NCBI RefSeq assembly: GCF_001953875.1
Contig: NZ_MQUR01000005.1
Location: 87,002-151,001 of the forward strand
DNA: 64,000 nt
Source of the DNA: Streptomyces amritsarensis
GTDB taxonomy: Bacteria > Actinomycetota > Actinomycetes > Streptomycetales > Streptomycetaceae
Direction: 5' to 3'
Part shown: piece by piece, positions 23,694 through 31,820 of the stretch
How positions within the stretch are numbered: position 1 is the stretch's first letter
Layout of the letters: each line of letters starts with the position of its first letter
Made by a program: the position numbers and the translations under genes
The notes under the pieces: generated by a model
Told to the model about the DNA's origin: nothing
Databases searched by the model: none
The model's input: only the letters and a program-made list of their open reading frames with translations

Positions 23694-25424
23694 GTGACGA
23701 CACCCCCCGCACCGCCTCCGATGCCCACCCAGCCGCCCACGGTCGGGGCCCCGTCCTCCGTACCGGCCCCGACTCCGACGCCGCCCCCCGTCTCTGGGCC
23801 GGCCGTACCGACCGGGGGCGGGCTGCTCGCTCCGGTTACGCTCGCGCGCCCCACCCGGGACGCCTCCGGAGGGTCCGCCGCCTACGCCTCGCAGGGCGAC
23901 AGCGCAGACGCGGACGGCAAGCCCGGCAAGGGCTCGAAGAACACGGCCAGCCCCGGTATGTGGAAGGGGATCGCCGCCTACATTGCGAACCGGCCGCAGC
24001 AGCAGATCAAGGTGCAGCACACGATCAGCGAGATCCGCGGGTCGTCCACCGACCGCAAGGTCAACCACGGGATCACGGAGAAGAAGGGCGCCACCTCCGA
24101 TAGCAAGTCGAACCGCTCGGCGACCACCGCCCACGCCAGCAAGAGCGACAAGTCCGCCAAGGACCACAACACTCGCGACGCCAAGACCTCGGCGGCCAGC
24201 ACCAAGGCCGACAAGAACAGCAACACCCGGGACGCGAAGACGTCGGACACCCGCAGCTCGGCGGACAAGAACAGCCGCGACGCGAAGACGGCAGACACCC
24301 GCACCAAGGCGGACAAGAACAGCAACACCCGGGACGCGAAGACGTCGGACACGCGCAGCTCGGCGGACAAGAGCAGCCGGGACGCGAAGACGGCCTCGGA
24401 CCACAAGGACCACAACACCCACCAGCAGGCGGGCAAGACGTCGTCGGACACGCAGGACCGCACAGCCCGCGACGACAAGACCATCCGCAAGACGGACACC
24501 GGGCCTCAGCCGCCGGAGAGCAAGCCCACCGCCACGCAGCCGCCGCCGAAGGCACCAACCCCCGGCTCGGCCACGGCGCCCACGCCGGCCACGGCTGGGG
24601 ACAAGCCGACGGCGGTGAAGCCGGGCCCCGCCGCCAACCAGCCGGAGCCCCAGCCCAGGCCCGGACCGGCTGCGCCGACTGGCCCCACCCCGACCGGCAA
24701 GCAGGGCAAGGCCAAGCTCCGCAAAGGCCCGTACACCGCGCAGCCCGCCCGCGAGGAAGGCTTCAAGGCCGGGGCGCAGCAGGCCGCCGTCGAAGCGGAC
24801 ACGGCCGCGTGGAAGGACGGCTACGCGGACGGTGAGCAGGCCATCCGCGACAAGGCCGCCCGCGACAAGCAGCAGATGGACGCCGCCCGCGACCGCACCC
24901 GAGGAGTTCCCGTGCCCGCCAAGCCCACCGCTCCGCCAGCCCCGCCGACACCCCCCGTCCCCACGTCCGCGTCGGGGGTGGCGCCCCTCGGGGCGACGGT
25001 GTCCGGTGACACCGTCCAGCTGTCCAACGGCAGCACGAAGACCCGCGGGGAGATCCGCACCCTGCGCTCCTTCACCCGGTTCCTGGACGGCAAACAGCAG
25101 CAGACCCACCAGATCACCGACCAGTGCAAGCAGGCCAAGGAGGTTTCCGCGGCCCGAGTCCAACAGATTCAGACCCTGGTCGAGCGGTGCCAGGACCCGA
25201 AGATCAAGGGCGGCAAGCACCTGATCGCCGCTCTCCAGAAGCTCCACGAGGCCACCGAGCTGCAGGCCCGCGAGGCCGAGAAGATGCACGGCAACGCGCA
25301 GCGGGGCATTGAAGCGCTGCGCACCCTCAACCACAACGCGAAGGCCCGCCACGGCGGCGTCTACAAGGCGGTTGCCGACTCTCCCGAAACCAGCCCCGCC
25401 GAACGCGCCTTCTACGCCCGATAG
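23694..25424 (+). CDS. large Pro-rich, repeat-containing protein of the transfer-like module
   Basis: A 576-residue soluble, mostly disordered protein. Residues 1-50 are Pro-rich; about 150-245 is a charged repeat (units such as ADKNSNTRDAKTSDTRSS, repeated with a 34-residue period); 270-340 is Pro-rich; the C-terminal 200 residues are helical (REEGFKAGAQQAAVEADTAAWKDGYADGEQAI, then QTHQITDQCKQAKEVSAARVQQIQTLVERC). GTG 23694 follows GAGGAAAG. Possibly a scaffold or spacer linked to the FtsK-like translocase; no family recognised. Confidence 0.6.
   Translation: MTTPPAPPPMPTQPPTVGAPSSVPAPTPTPPPVSGPAVPTGGGLLAPVTLARPTRDASGGSAAYASQGDSADADGKPGKGSKNTASPGMWKGIAAYIANRPQQQIKVQHTISEIRGSSTDRKVNHGITEKKGATSDSKSNRSATTAHASKSDKSAKDHNTRDAKTSAASTKADKNSNTRDAKTSDTRSSADKNSRDAKTADTRTKADKNSNTRDAKTSDTRSSADKSSRDAKTASDHKDHNTHQQAGKTSSDTQDRTARDDKTIRKTDTGPQPPESKPTATQPPPKAPTPGSATAPTPATAGDKPTAVKPGPAANQPEPQPRPGPAAPTGPTPTGKQGKAKLRKGPYTAQPAREEGFKAGAQQAAVEADTAAWKDGYADGEQAIRDKAARDKQQMDAARDRTRGVPVPAKPTAPPAPPTPPVPTSASGVAPLGATVSGDTVQLSNGSTKTRGEIRTLRSFTRFLDGKQQQTHQITDQCKQAKEVSAARVQQIQTLVERCQDPKIKGGKHLIAALQKLHEATELQAREAEKMHGNAQRGIEALRTLNHNAKARHGGVYKAVADSPETSPAERAFYAR
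24150..24410 (+). repeat. 102-bp tandem coding repeat
   Basis: The block starting AAGGCSGACAAGAACAGCAA at 24204 recurs at 24306, nearly identical over about 100 bases, flanked by shorter partial copies. It encodes the 34-residue Asp/Lys/Thr/Ser repeat of the surrounding gene. Confidence 0.7.
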
Positions 25425-25436
25425 GGAGACACGCCC

Positions 25437-25808
25437 ATGGCAGACACCACCTACCGCCAGCTGCGCGCGGACGTACAGCAGTTGGCCCGCTCGGTCGCCA
25501 CCGACGGCGAGACGATCCGGCGGATCGGCCAGCGCGCCGACCAGAACGCCCAGGCCGTGGCCCGCGTCGCCGACGGCCTCGCGAACCTCGAAGTCGACAC
25601 CCACACGACCGGCGAAGCCAAGGACACGGCGCGGGTCATGCGCGGTCTGTCCCAGGCAGCCATCGCCGCCGCGTCCGCCGCCGACAACGTGGCCGGCGCC
25701 GCCCGCGCCGCCGACGCCCAGGCACGGAAGTCCCATGAGGGTATCGACGAGCAGGTCGGCGCGATGACCGTCCCCATGGCCAAGGCCGTTTTCTACGAGC
25801 AGGAGTAG
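25437..25808 (+). CDS. coiled-coil protein of the transfer-like module
   Basis: A 123-residue, almost fully helical protein (RQLRADVQQLARSVATDGETIRRIGQRADQNAQAVARVADGLANLE...), with heptad-like spacing of Leu/Val/Ile/Ala. It lies 6 bases before the FtsK-like gene. Function unknown. Confidence 0.55.
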   Translation: MADTTYRQLRADVQQLARSVATDGETIRRIGQRADQNAQAVARVADGLANLEVDTHTTGEAKDTARVMRGLSQAAIAAASAADNVAGAARAADAQARKSHEGIDEQVGAMTVPMAKAVFYEQE

Positions 25809-25814
25809 TCCCCC

Positions 25815-28028
25815 ATGTCCGAGATCACCGTGACCCGCCGCCCCCACGTCGCCGACCAGGTCCCCGCGCTCGTCTCGGTGATAGCCCCGCCCGCGCTCGG
25901 CGCTCTGACCCCGCTTCTCGAACCGGGGCTCGCGGCCCTCACCGCCGCCGCCACGGTGTGCGGGAGCGCGGCGTTCGCCGCGCACTACGTGGGCCGGATC
26001 CCCGCGAACATCGTCAACGCCACGGGGATCCCGGACGTCCTGGCCACCCAGCGCTCCACCCTGCTGGGCTCCAGCCTCCTGACGTCCATGGCCGTCGTAC
26101 CGGGGGCGTTCCTCGGCCCCGCCTACGCGGACGCCCTCATGGCTGGCTTCCTTGACCCCGCCACGGTGTCCGGCCTCGTCTCCGCCGCCTGGTGGTCGAT
26201 GTGGGCTGGCCTCACCTGGAAGCTCCGTCCGGCCCTGGCCGCCCGCAAGGTCCGCGTCCCGGCCCCCACGCCGGGCGCGGGCCCGTCAGCCCCCTCGGGA
26301 CCCGGCGGCCTGTACAAGATCTGGGCAGATCACATCTCGTGCGAGGGCGGCGAACACCCCGGCCAGCACCTCGTGGGTGTGACCGACGCCGGCGACCTGT
26401 GGGAGGGCATCATCGAAGCCCCCCAGGGCAAGGCCGTCAGCGTGTCCGCCGAGTCCGTCGGCTCGGCCTACCGGGTCCCCGCCGCGTCCGTCTCCTTCGC
26501 CCCCGGCCACCACCCCGGCGAGCAGTACGTGACCGTGCGCCGGACTCCGCCGGCGGAGCTGGACCCGACCACCATGGAAGGGATGTGGGCCCGCCTGGTC
26601 CGGCCGAAGGTCATGCCCGGCACCCACCTGAAAGACGCCCAGGTCGACCCCGCGACCGGCGGATGGGTCGCGTGGGTCGTCGCCGACGACGACGTCCCCG
26701 CCCTCCCCGTCCCCGACCGCAAGCTCCTCGCCGGCGCGCTGCGTTCCTCCATGACGCTCGTCGACTACCAGCCCCACGCGTCCGACCCGCGCAGGGGAAA
26801 GATTCGGATCATGGACAAGAACCCGCTCGAGGAGGGGGTCCCCTTCCCCGGGCCGCAGGCCCTGGTCCCCTCCGCCGCCGGGTACATCTCCATCGGCCGC
26901 GGAATCTCCGGACGCGTCGCCCGGCTCCAGCTCTTCGACCCGAGGCTCGGCGCGCAGCACATCTTCATCGCCGGCGTCACCGGATCCGGCAAGGGCGGCG
27001 TCGTCCAGATCATCGCGCTCGCCGCGCACCTCGCGGGGATGGCGATCATCTACGCCGACCCGAAGGGCTCCAGCAACCCCAACGTCGAGACCATGGCCGC
27101 GTACTCGGCCACCGGCACCGACGCAATCAAGGCCCTGCGCGTCTCCTACGCGCTTCTCCAGCACCGGGTGTCGGAGTCGCAGCGCCTCGGCCGGAAGAAC
27201 TTCAAGGCCACCGGAGGCTGCCCCTGGGTCATGACCATCGTGGACGAAACCCACATGATCACCGACTCCTCCACCCCGGAGGGCAAGGAGGCCGTCTTCA
27301 TCCTGGACAAGATCGCGGCCCTCGGCCGATCCCTCGGCATGACGCTGCTGATCGTCAATCAAGCCGTGAACGCGGACAAATTGGGGGGCAGCACGGCCCT
27401 ACGCACCAACGTGATCCAGGGCGGCGCGATGGTCATGCTCCGCACCGACTCTGCCCAGTCCAACCTCATCACCGTGGACGGCTTCGAGGGCATCGACCCC
27501 GGAGCGATCCCCGCCGCCTGGTCCACCGAGGACGAACCCCTCGTCTGGTCCGACGACATCCCCATCAACGACCCCGCCCGCACCTTCGGACTCGGATACG
27601 TCGGCTCACCCGGCGAACCCGTCCAGATGATGCGGACCTGGATCCTGGAATCTGCGGCCCCCCATATCCGCCACGACCTCATCACCTGGCCGAAGGACTG
27701 GCCGGGATGGGACGACCGGCACGACATTGCCGAGACATCCCTCATGCCCGGGGACGACGAAGGTTCCGCGGGCGATGGCCCGAGTTGGGCCGGCGGCGGG
27801 TACGCGCCCCCGCCCGGCGGGGGATTCACCAAGGCGCCGGCGGACCCCAGCGCGGATGCCGCGGTCCTGGCCTGTCTGGACGAGGCGGAGGGCCTGGAAG
27901 TTTCCAAGGACGAGATCCGCACCCTCACCGGACTCAACGAGAAGACCCTCTCCAACGTCCTGACCGCCCTGGTCAAGACGGGCGGCATCGAACGCGTCAA
28001 GCCCGGCATCTACCGCAAGACCCCGTAG
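25815..28028 (+). CDS. FtsK/SpoIIIE/TraB-like DNA translocase
   Basis: A 737-residue double-stranded DNA translocase. The N-terminal 130 residues hold membrane segments (LGSSLLTSMAVVPGAFLGPAYA, SGLVSAAWWSMWAGL). The ATPase has Walker A GVTGSGKGG (near 395), ADPKGSSNPNVETMA, and Walker B WVMTIVDETHMI, with a later sensor-like LIVNQAVNAD. The last 60 residues (AAVLACLDEAEGLEVSKDEIRTLTGLNEKTLSNVLTALVKTGGIERVKPGIY) form a winged helix like the DNA-reading gamma/TraB domain. This is the type used for mycelial conjugation in Streptomyces. In a prophage it could move phage DNA between hyphal compartments or be a captured transfer module. Confidence 0.82.
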   Translation: MSEITVTRRPHVADQVPALVSVIAPPALGALTPLLEPGLAALTAAATVCGSAAFAAHYVGRIPANIVNATGIPDVLATQRSTLLGSSLLTSMAVVPGAFLGPAYADALMAGFLDPATVSGLVSAAWWSMWAGLTWKLRPALAARKVRVPAPTPGAGPSAPSGPGGLYKIWADHISCEGGEHPGQHLVGVTDAGDLWEGIIEAPQGKAVSVSAESVGSAYRVPAASVSFAPGHHPGEQYVTVRRTPPAELDPTTMEGMWARLVRPKVMPGTHLKDAQVDPATGGWVAWVVADDDVPALPVPDRKLLAGALRSSMTLVDYQPHASDPRRGKIRIMDKNPLEEGVPFPGPQALVPSAAGYISIGRGISGRVARLQLFDPRLGAQHIFIAGVTGSGKGGVVQIIALAAHLAGMAIIYADPKGSSNPNVETMAAYSATGTDAIKALRVSYALLQHRVSESQRLGRKNFKATGGCPWVMTIVDETHMITDSSTPEGKEAVFILDKIAALGRSLGMTLLIVNQAVNADKLGGSTALRTNVIQGGAMVMLRTDSAQSNLITVDGFEGIDPGAIPAAWSTEDEPLVWSDDIPINDPARTFGLGYVGSPGEPVQMMRTWILESAAPHIRHDLITWPKDWPGWDDRHDIAETSLMPGDDEGSAGDGPSWAGGGYAPPPGGGFTKAPADPSADAAVLACLDEAEGLEVSKDEIRTLTGLNEKTLSNVLTALVKTGGIERVKPGIYRKTP

Positions 28029-28044
28029 AAGGGAGTCAGGAACC

Positions 28045-28452
28045 GTGACCAGAATCCTCGCGCGTCCCACGCACCGCACGGGACTCTCCGACCCGCACCC
28101 CCGAGCCGTACTGGACCTGATCGGGCAGGTCGAAGAGGTGTACGCCACCGGTCCGACCGGCTACCGGGACCCCAGCGTTCGCCACACCCTGCGCACCGCC
28201 CGCGAGCTGATCATGCGCTACGGCTGGACCCGCGGAACTCTCTGTGACCGGCACGGCCTGTGCCTCCTCGGATCGGTCCAGGCCGCCGCCCTTGCCTACG
28301 ACCCGGCCCTGTGGGCGAGGGAGGTACGGGCCGCCGAACTTCAGCTCATGACCGCGCTCAACACCCGAGACCCCCACGACCTGCCCCGCTTCAACAACGC
28401 CCAGACCTGGGCCGGTCCGGTGCTCGACCTCCTGATCCGCGCCGCACGCTGA
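28045..28452 (+). CDS. DUF6197-like protein
   Basis: A 135-residue protein with ARELIMRYGWTRGTLCDRHGLCLLGSVQAAAL and RFNNAQTWAGPVLDLLIRA, the GWT(R/Q)G...D..G..C..GA pattern of a small actinobacterial family found near transfer genes. GTG start after GAAGGGAG. Function unknown. Confidence 0.55.
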   Translation: MTRILARPTHRTGLSDPHPRAVLDLIGQVEEVYATGPTGYRDPSVRHTLRTARELIMRYGWTRGTLCDRHGLCLLGSVQAAALAYDPALWAREVRAAELQLMTALNTRDPHDLPRFNNAQTWAGPVLDLLIRAAR

Positions 28453-28511
28453 ACCAGCAGGGCCCCGGCAACCCATGGGCGCACGGGGCCCGGCTGCGCT
28501 TACATGAGGCC

Positions 28512-28787
28512 ATGGACTCGACCGACTTTCAGGCGCCTTGCAACTGCGGCGCCTTGGGCGACCACCCGCGCAACGTGAACTGCGACCACCTCCCGATCGT
28601 CGAGATCGAAGTGACGGGCCGTCGCTCGGCGTGCCTCCAGGCGATGGGGATCCTGCGCGCCAGCTACTACGTGGAGATCGAGCACGAGTGGCAAGACCCC
28701 GAGACCGAGCGCTGGGTGTTCAAGCTCAGCGCCGTCGAGAACCTGTGGAAGACCACCCCGCCGTACCCGGAGGACAAGGCCGTCTAG
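28512..28787 (+). CDS. 91-residue phage/plasmid protein
   Basis: MDSTDFQAPCNCGALGDHPRNVNCDHLPIVEIEVTG... an N-terminal Cys/His cluster (CNCGALGDHPRNVNCDH) followed by a beta-rich domain. Start at ATG 28512. Function unknown. Confidence 0.5.
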   Translation: MDSTDFQAPCNCGALGDHPRNVNCDHLPIVEIEVTGRRSACLQAMGILRASYYVEIEHEWQDPETERWVFKLSAVENLWKTTPPYPEDKAV

Positions 28788-28844
28788 CCGCCCAGCGGAC
28801 CGCCGGCTCCGGGTCATCACCCGACAAGATCAGGAGCCCAACAG

Positions 28845-29315
28845 ATGCCCGCAACCGTGTTCGCCGCCGTCTTCATCGCTCTCTACATCGCCCACAGCGT
28901 CGGGGACCACTGGGTCCAGACCTCCTGCCAGGCCGCCACCAAGGGGCAGCCCGGTTGGACCGGCCGGGCCGCATGCGCCCGCCACGTGATGACCCTGACC
29001 CTCACCAAGGCCGCCGTCCTCGCCCCCCTCGTGCTGCTCCTGGACATGCCCATCACCGCAGCCGGACTTGCGCTTGGGCTCGGCCTGGATGCCGCCTCGC
29101 ACTACTGGGCCGACCGGCGGACCACGCTCGCCCGACTCGCCCGAACCTGCGGACTGGCCGAGTTCTACAGCCTCGGCACCTCCAGCCACCCGGCCCACCC
29201 CGTCACCGCCGACGGCGGGTACGCACCCACGCTCGGGACCGGGGCCTATGCCCTCGACCAGAGCTGGCACGTCCTGTGGCTCGGGATCGCCTCGCTCGCC
29301 ATCGCTGCCCTGTAG
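28845..29315 (+). CDS. DUF3307-like membrane protein
   Basis: A 156-residue membrane protein with three to four segments: VFAAVFIALYIAHSVGDHWVQTSCQA, HVMTLTLTKAAVLAPLVLLL, ITAAGLALGLGLDAASHYWADRR, and LDQSWHVLWLGIASLAIAAL at the end. The HSxGDHxxQT, ASHYxxDRR and LDQxxH motifs match a small family often seen in actinobacterial mobile elements. It closes the transfer-like operon before a hairpin. Confidence 0.65.
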   Translation: MPATVFAAVFIALYIAHSVGDHWVQTSCQAATKGQPGWTGRAACARHVMTLTLTKAAVLAPLVLLLDMPITAAGLALGLGLDAASHYWADRRTTLARLARTCGLAEFYSLGTSSHPAHPVTADGGYAPTLGTGAYALDQSWHVLWLGIASLAIAAL

Positions 29316-29350
29316 ATCGTGGCCATGGCGTCCGCGCCCACGGCGAGAAC

Positions 29351-29381
29351 CTCCAGGCCCTGCCCCAGGCAGGGCCTGGAG
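29351..29381. terminator. hairpin terminator after the transfer-like operon
   Basis: CTCCAGGCCCTGCC (29351-29364) and its exact complement (29368-29381) with a 3-base loop. No T tract, as is common in Streptomyces. Confidence 0.7.
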
Positions 29382-29402
29382 CCGCCCAAGAGAGGAACGC
29401 CT

Positions 29403-29600
29403 CTACCCCTCGACGGCCACGCGAACGACCGGGGCCGGCTCCGTCGGCACGGCGCGGGCGACCCACCGGGAACCGCCGACCTGGGCAGGCGGCTGTGAGA
29501 CCTCGACCTTCACTCCCAGTTCCGCGAGCCGGGCCAGCAAGGCCAGCCCCTCGGCGCAGGCCTCCGCCGAATCCGCGAGCACACCGAAGCGAAAGGACAC
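29403..29600 (-). CDS. possible 65-residue protein
   Basis: GTG 29600 opens MSFRFGVLADSAEACAEGLALLARL and ends VVRVAVEG. The composition (helix, then two strands) looks protein-like and not like a shadow. No ribosome site; a leaderless start is possible. It lies between the hairpin and the late promoter, facing left. Function unknown. Confidence 0.4.
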   Translation of the reverse strand: MSFRFGVLADSAEACAEGLALLARLAELGVKVEVSQPPAQVGGSRWVARAVPTEPAPVVRVAVEG

Positions 29601-29640
29601 CGGACCAGTCTGCCCGCAAGACGCGTCACAAAAGGCGCAC

Positions 29641-29670
29641 TTGACACATGAGCAGGACCGAAGTCATGAT
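29641..29670 (+). promoter_or_regulatory. strong late-operon promoter
   Basis: A consensus -35 TTGACA at 29641-29646 is followed after 18 bases by CATGAT (29665-29670). The AT-rich TAGTAGACTAAT at 29677-29688 may mark a second -10 or the start point. It is the clearest promoter in the window, just before the structural genes. Confidence 0.6.
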
Positions 29671-29697
29671 CTGCTGTAGTAGACTAATCGCGTGCTC

Positions 29698-29729
29698 AGG
29701 CCGTCCCCCGGGATGGCCTTTCGTCGTTT
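29698..29729 (+). terminator. promoter-proximal terminator/attenuator
   Basis: AGGCCGTC (29698-29705) pairs with GATGGCCT (29712-29719), with one G-U pair, followed by TTCGTCGTTT. It lies only about 25 bases after the likely start point of the strong promoter and before the first gene, so it may act as an attenuator needing antitermination. Confidence 0.45.
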
Positions 29730-29741
29730 CAGGGGGTGCGC

Positions 29742-29969
29742 GTGAACGCTCCTCAGCTGGTCACCGCCGCCGACGCGGCCGTCTACACCGGCCGATCCGT
29801 GGGCACCATCTGGCGCTGGGCCTCCGAAGGCCGCATCCACCGGTACGGACACGGCAAGGCCGTCCGCTACGACCTGCGCGAACTGCCCCGCAAGACGGTG
29901 GACTCGCGGACCGGCGAGACCGCCCTCGGCGACCCGCCCCCGCTGCCCGAAGGCGCCCGCGCCGCCTGA
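29742..29969 (+). CDS. AlpA/MerR-like small HTH protein
   Basis: A 75-residue protein: LVTAADAAVYTGRSVGTIWRWASEGRIHRYGHGKAVRYDLRELP is a helix-turn-helix of the excisionase/MerR N-terminal type. GTG 29742 has GGGGG at 29731-29735. It is the first gene after the late promoter and could regulate late expression or act as a second excision factor. Confidence 0.6.
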   Translation: MNAPQLVTAADAAVYTGRSVGTIWRWASEGRIHRYGHGKAVRYDLRELPRKTVDSRTGETALGDPPPLPEGARAA

Positions 29970-29986
29970 CCGAGAGGGGCCTCGCT

Positions 29987-30433
29987 GTGGCGGACCTCGT
30001 CCTCAACATCGCCCTCGGGCGCCTCGCCCACTACGCTTCACTGCCCGCGGCGAACGACGCGCTCATCGCCGTCCCCCTCGAAACGAGCGGCCTCGTCGCG
30101 GACAGCACTATGCGGGACTACGACACCCTCGCAGCCCTCCTCGCCGGGGCCTCCAACGAGCAGGCCAGCATGGGCCGCAAGACCCTCGCATCGGTCACCG
30201 TGACGGTCGACGACGCCGACGAACGTGTCGAGATCGACGCGGCCGACATCGTGTGGACGGCGGCCGCCGGTAACCCGGTCAGCGCCATCGTCGTCTGCTA
30301 CGACCCCGACACCACCGGCGGCACGGACGCCGACCTCGTCCCCCTCGGGAAGTTCGACTTCGTCGTCACCCCCGACGGCAGCGACATCACGGCGACTATC
30401 ACCGACCTGTTCCGCGTCTCCTCCGGAGCCTGA
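29987..30433 (+). CDS. phage structural-region protein, unknown
   Basis: A 148-residue beta-rich protein (MADLVLNIALGRLAHYASLP... VTVTVDDADERVEIDAADIVWTAAAGNPVSAIVVCYDPDTTG). GTG 29987 has GAGAGGGGCC upstream. The pattern of a short beta-sandwich is common in small virion decoration proteins; function not assigned. Confidence 0.5.
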   Translation: MADLVLNIALGRLAHYASLPAANDALIAVPLETSGLVADSTMRDYDTLAALLAGASNEQASMGRKTLASVTVTVDDADERVEIDAADIVWTAAAGNPVSAIVVCYDPDTTGGTDADLVPLGKFDFVVTPDGSDITATITDLFRVSSGA

Positions 30434-30435
30434 CC

Positions 30436-31197
30436 GTGCCCGGCCTGGACGAACTCGCCGACGGCTTCAACGACGGCACCCTCGACACCGCCGTCCGCTG
30501 GTCAGGAAGCTGCGGGGACCCCGACGAGACCGCCGGCCGCGCCCGAGTCCCGTGCACCACCGGGTTCGCCGGCCTGAAGTCCGCGAGCACCTACACGCTC
30601 ACCGGCAACGGCGCCGCGCTACGGCTGTACGCCCCGACCCCCGACACCGCGACCACGTCCGCGGCCTCGGTCCTCGTCCTCAGCAGCGTCGGAGGCACCG
30701 ACGCCGGCTTCATCGTTGACCCCGCGCAGAACGCCGTCGGCGTCTACCTCCGAGAGGGCTACGCGGACGGCGCCGCCGTCTTCCTCACCTACTCCGCCAC
30801 CGACCACGCCTGGCTCCGGATCCGCGAGGACGCCGGCACCCTGCACTGGGAGACCAGCCCGGACGGCACGACCTGGACGACCCGCAGGACCGCCGCGACG
30901 CCCGCGTGGGCGGCGGACCCCGACCTCGCCTTCCTCGTCGAGGGACACCGCGACGCGGGAGCCGCCGACTTCATCGAGGTCGACTACTTCAACGTCCCGC
31001 CCGGCCAGACCCTGGCCCTCGGCACCGCCACGGTCACCGAGACCGCGCAGGCCCTCGGCCGGGCCAAGACGAAGGCCCTCGCCGCCGCCGCAGAAGCGGA
31101 CACCGCCCAGGCCCTGACCGCGACCATCACCCGCCTGGACGTCACGCTCACCCTCAGCGCGCCCCGTACAGACTGGGAGGTCAGCGCACCATGGTGA
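30436..31197 (+). CDS. putative minor virion protein with lectin-like domain
   Basis: A 253-residue protein. Residues 1-190 resemble a concanavalin-like jelly roll (LADGFNDGTLDTAVRWSGSCGDPDETAGRARVPC... HAWLRIREDAGTLHWETSPDGTTWTTRRTAATP... ADFIEVDYFNV). The last 60 residues are Thr/Ala-rich. It lies directly before a frameshifted gene and the HNH/terminase block. Possible surface decoration or sugar-binding protein. Confidence 0.5.
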   Translation: MPGLDELADGFNDGTLDTAVRWSGSCGDPDETAGRARVPCTTGFAGLKSASTYTLTGNGAALRLYAPTPDTATTSAASVLVLSSVGGTDAGFIVDPAQNAVGVYLREGYADGAAVFLTYSATDHAWLRIREDAGTLHWETSPDGTTWTTRRTAATPAWAADPDLAFLVEGHRDAGAADFIEVDYFNVPPGQTLALGTATVTETAQALGRAKTKALAAAAEADTAQALTATITRLDVTLTLSAPRTDWEVSAPW

Positions 31198-31494
31198 TCC
31201 CCGCCGGCACCCGGGAGTACCTCAGCGTCGCCGTGACCGCCCTGCCCGCTGGCACCGTCCTTACCGGCACGGTCGCCCCGCTTCGCCTTCCTCGCCGACA
31301 GCAACCGCGCCAACCCCGGCGCCGACGACTGGCTCACCGGCGAATGGGACGGCGCGACAACGGCCCGCATCCTCGTCGGCCCCGGCGGCGGCGCCGTCGC
31401 GCTCACCCGCGGCGACTGGCACGTCTGGATCAACATCGACCCGCCGTCCGTGGAGGCCGTCGTCAGGCGCGCGGGCACGCTCACCGTCACCTGA
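31191..31494 (+). pseudogene. small virion-region gene with apparent single-base insertion
   Basis: ATG 31191 encodes MVIPAGTREYLSVAVTALPAGT VLTGTVAP, then turns to Arg/Pro shadow. Removing one base near 31276-31281 restores FAFLADSNRANPGADDWLTG and on to a TGA at 31492. The corrected product is about 100 residues. Either a real mutation or an assembly error; a similar extra C occurs at 16772-16778. Confidence 0.5.
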
Positions 31495-31529
31495 GACCGC
31501 GCGCCCCGGACCTCGCGGAGGTGGCAGCC

Positions 31530-31814
31530 GTGGCCAGCAACCCCCGCAACGGGCGGCGCTACCGGACCCTGTGCGCCGCGCAGCGAGCCCTCGCGCTCCC
31601 GTGCTGGATCTGCGGCCACGACATCCGGTACGACATCACCGGGCCGGAAGCCGGACGCGCCCGCTGGGCGTTCACCCTCGACCACCTCGTGCCGCTCTCC
31701 AAGGGGGGCGACCTCCTCGACCCGGCCAACGCCCGCTCCGCCCACCGGCGGTGCAACAGCGCGCGGGGGAACCGGCTCACCGTCCGCGTCCAAGGCACGT
31801 CACGAAGGTGGTGA
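31530..31814 (+). CDS. HNH endonuclease (packaging-associated type)
   Basis: A 94-residue HNH nuclease: CWICGHDIRYDI, then FTLDHLVPLSKGGDLLDPANARSAHRRCNSARGNR, giving both Cys pairs and the DH-L-P-GG core. GTG 31530 has GGAGGTG 6 bases upstream. HNH genes of this size next to terminase genes are a hallmark of cos-type phages, where they assist terminase in cutting DNA ends. Confidence 0.85.
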   Translation: MASNPRNGRRYRTLCAAQRALALPCWICGHDIRYDITGPEAGRARWAFTLDHLVPLSKGGDLLDPANARSAHRRCNSARGNRLTVRVQGTSRRW

Positions 31815-31820
31815 GGCGCC

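Noticed and set aside
23646..25985. 779-codon minus-strand frame
   Set aside because: Shadow of the repeat-rich protein gene and neighbours; no family features or start signals.
26192..28048. 618-codon plus-strand frame overlapping the FtsK-like gene
   Set aside because: Arg/His/Pro shadow in another frame of the translocase gene.
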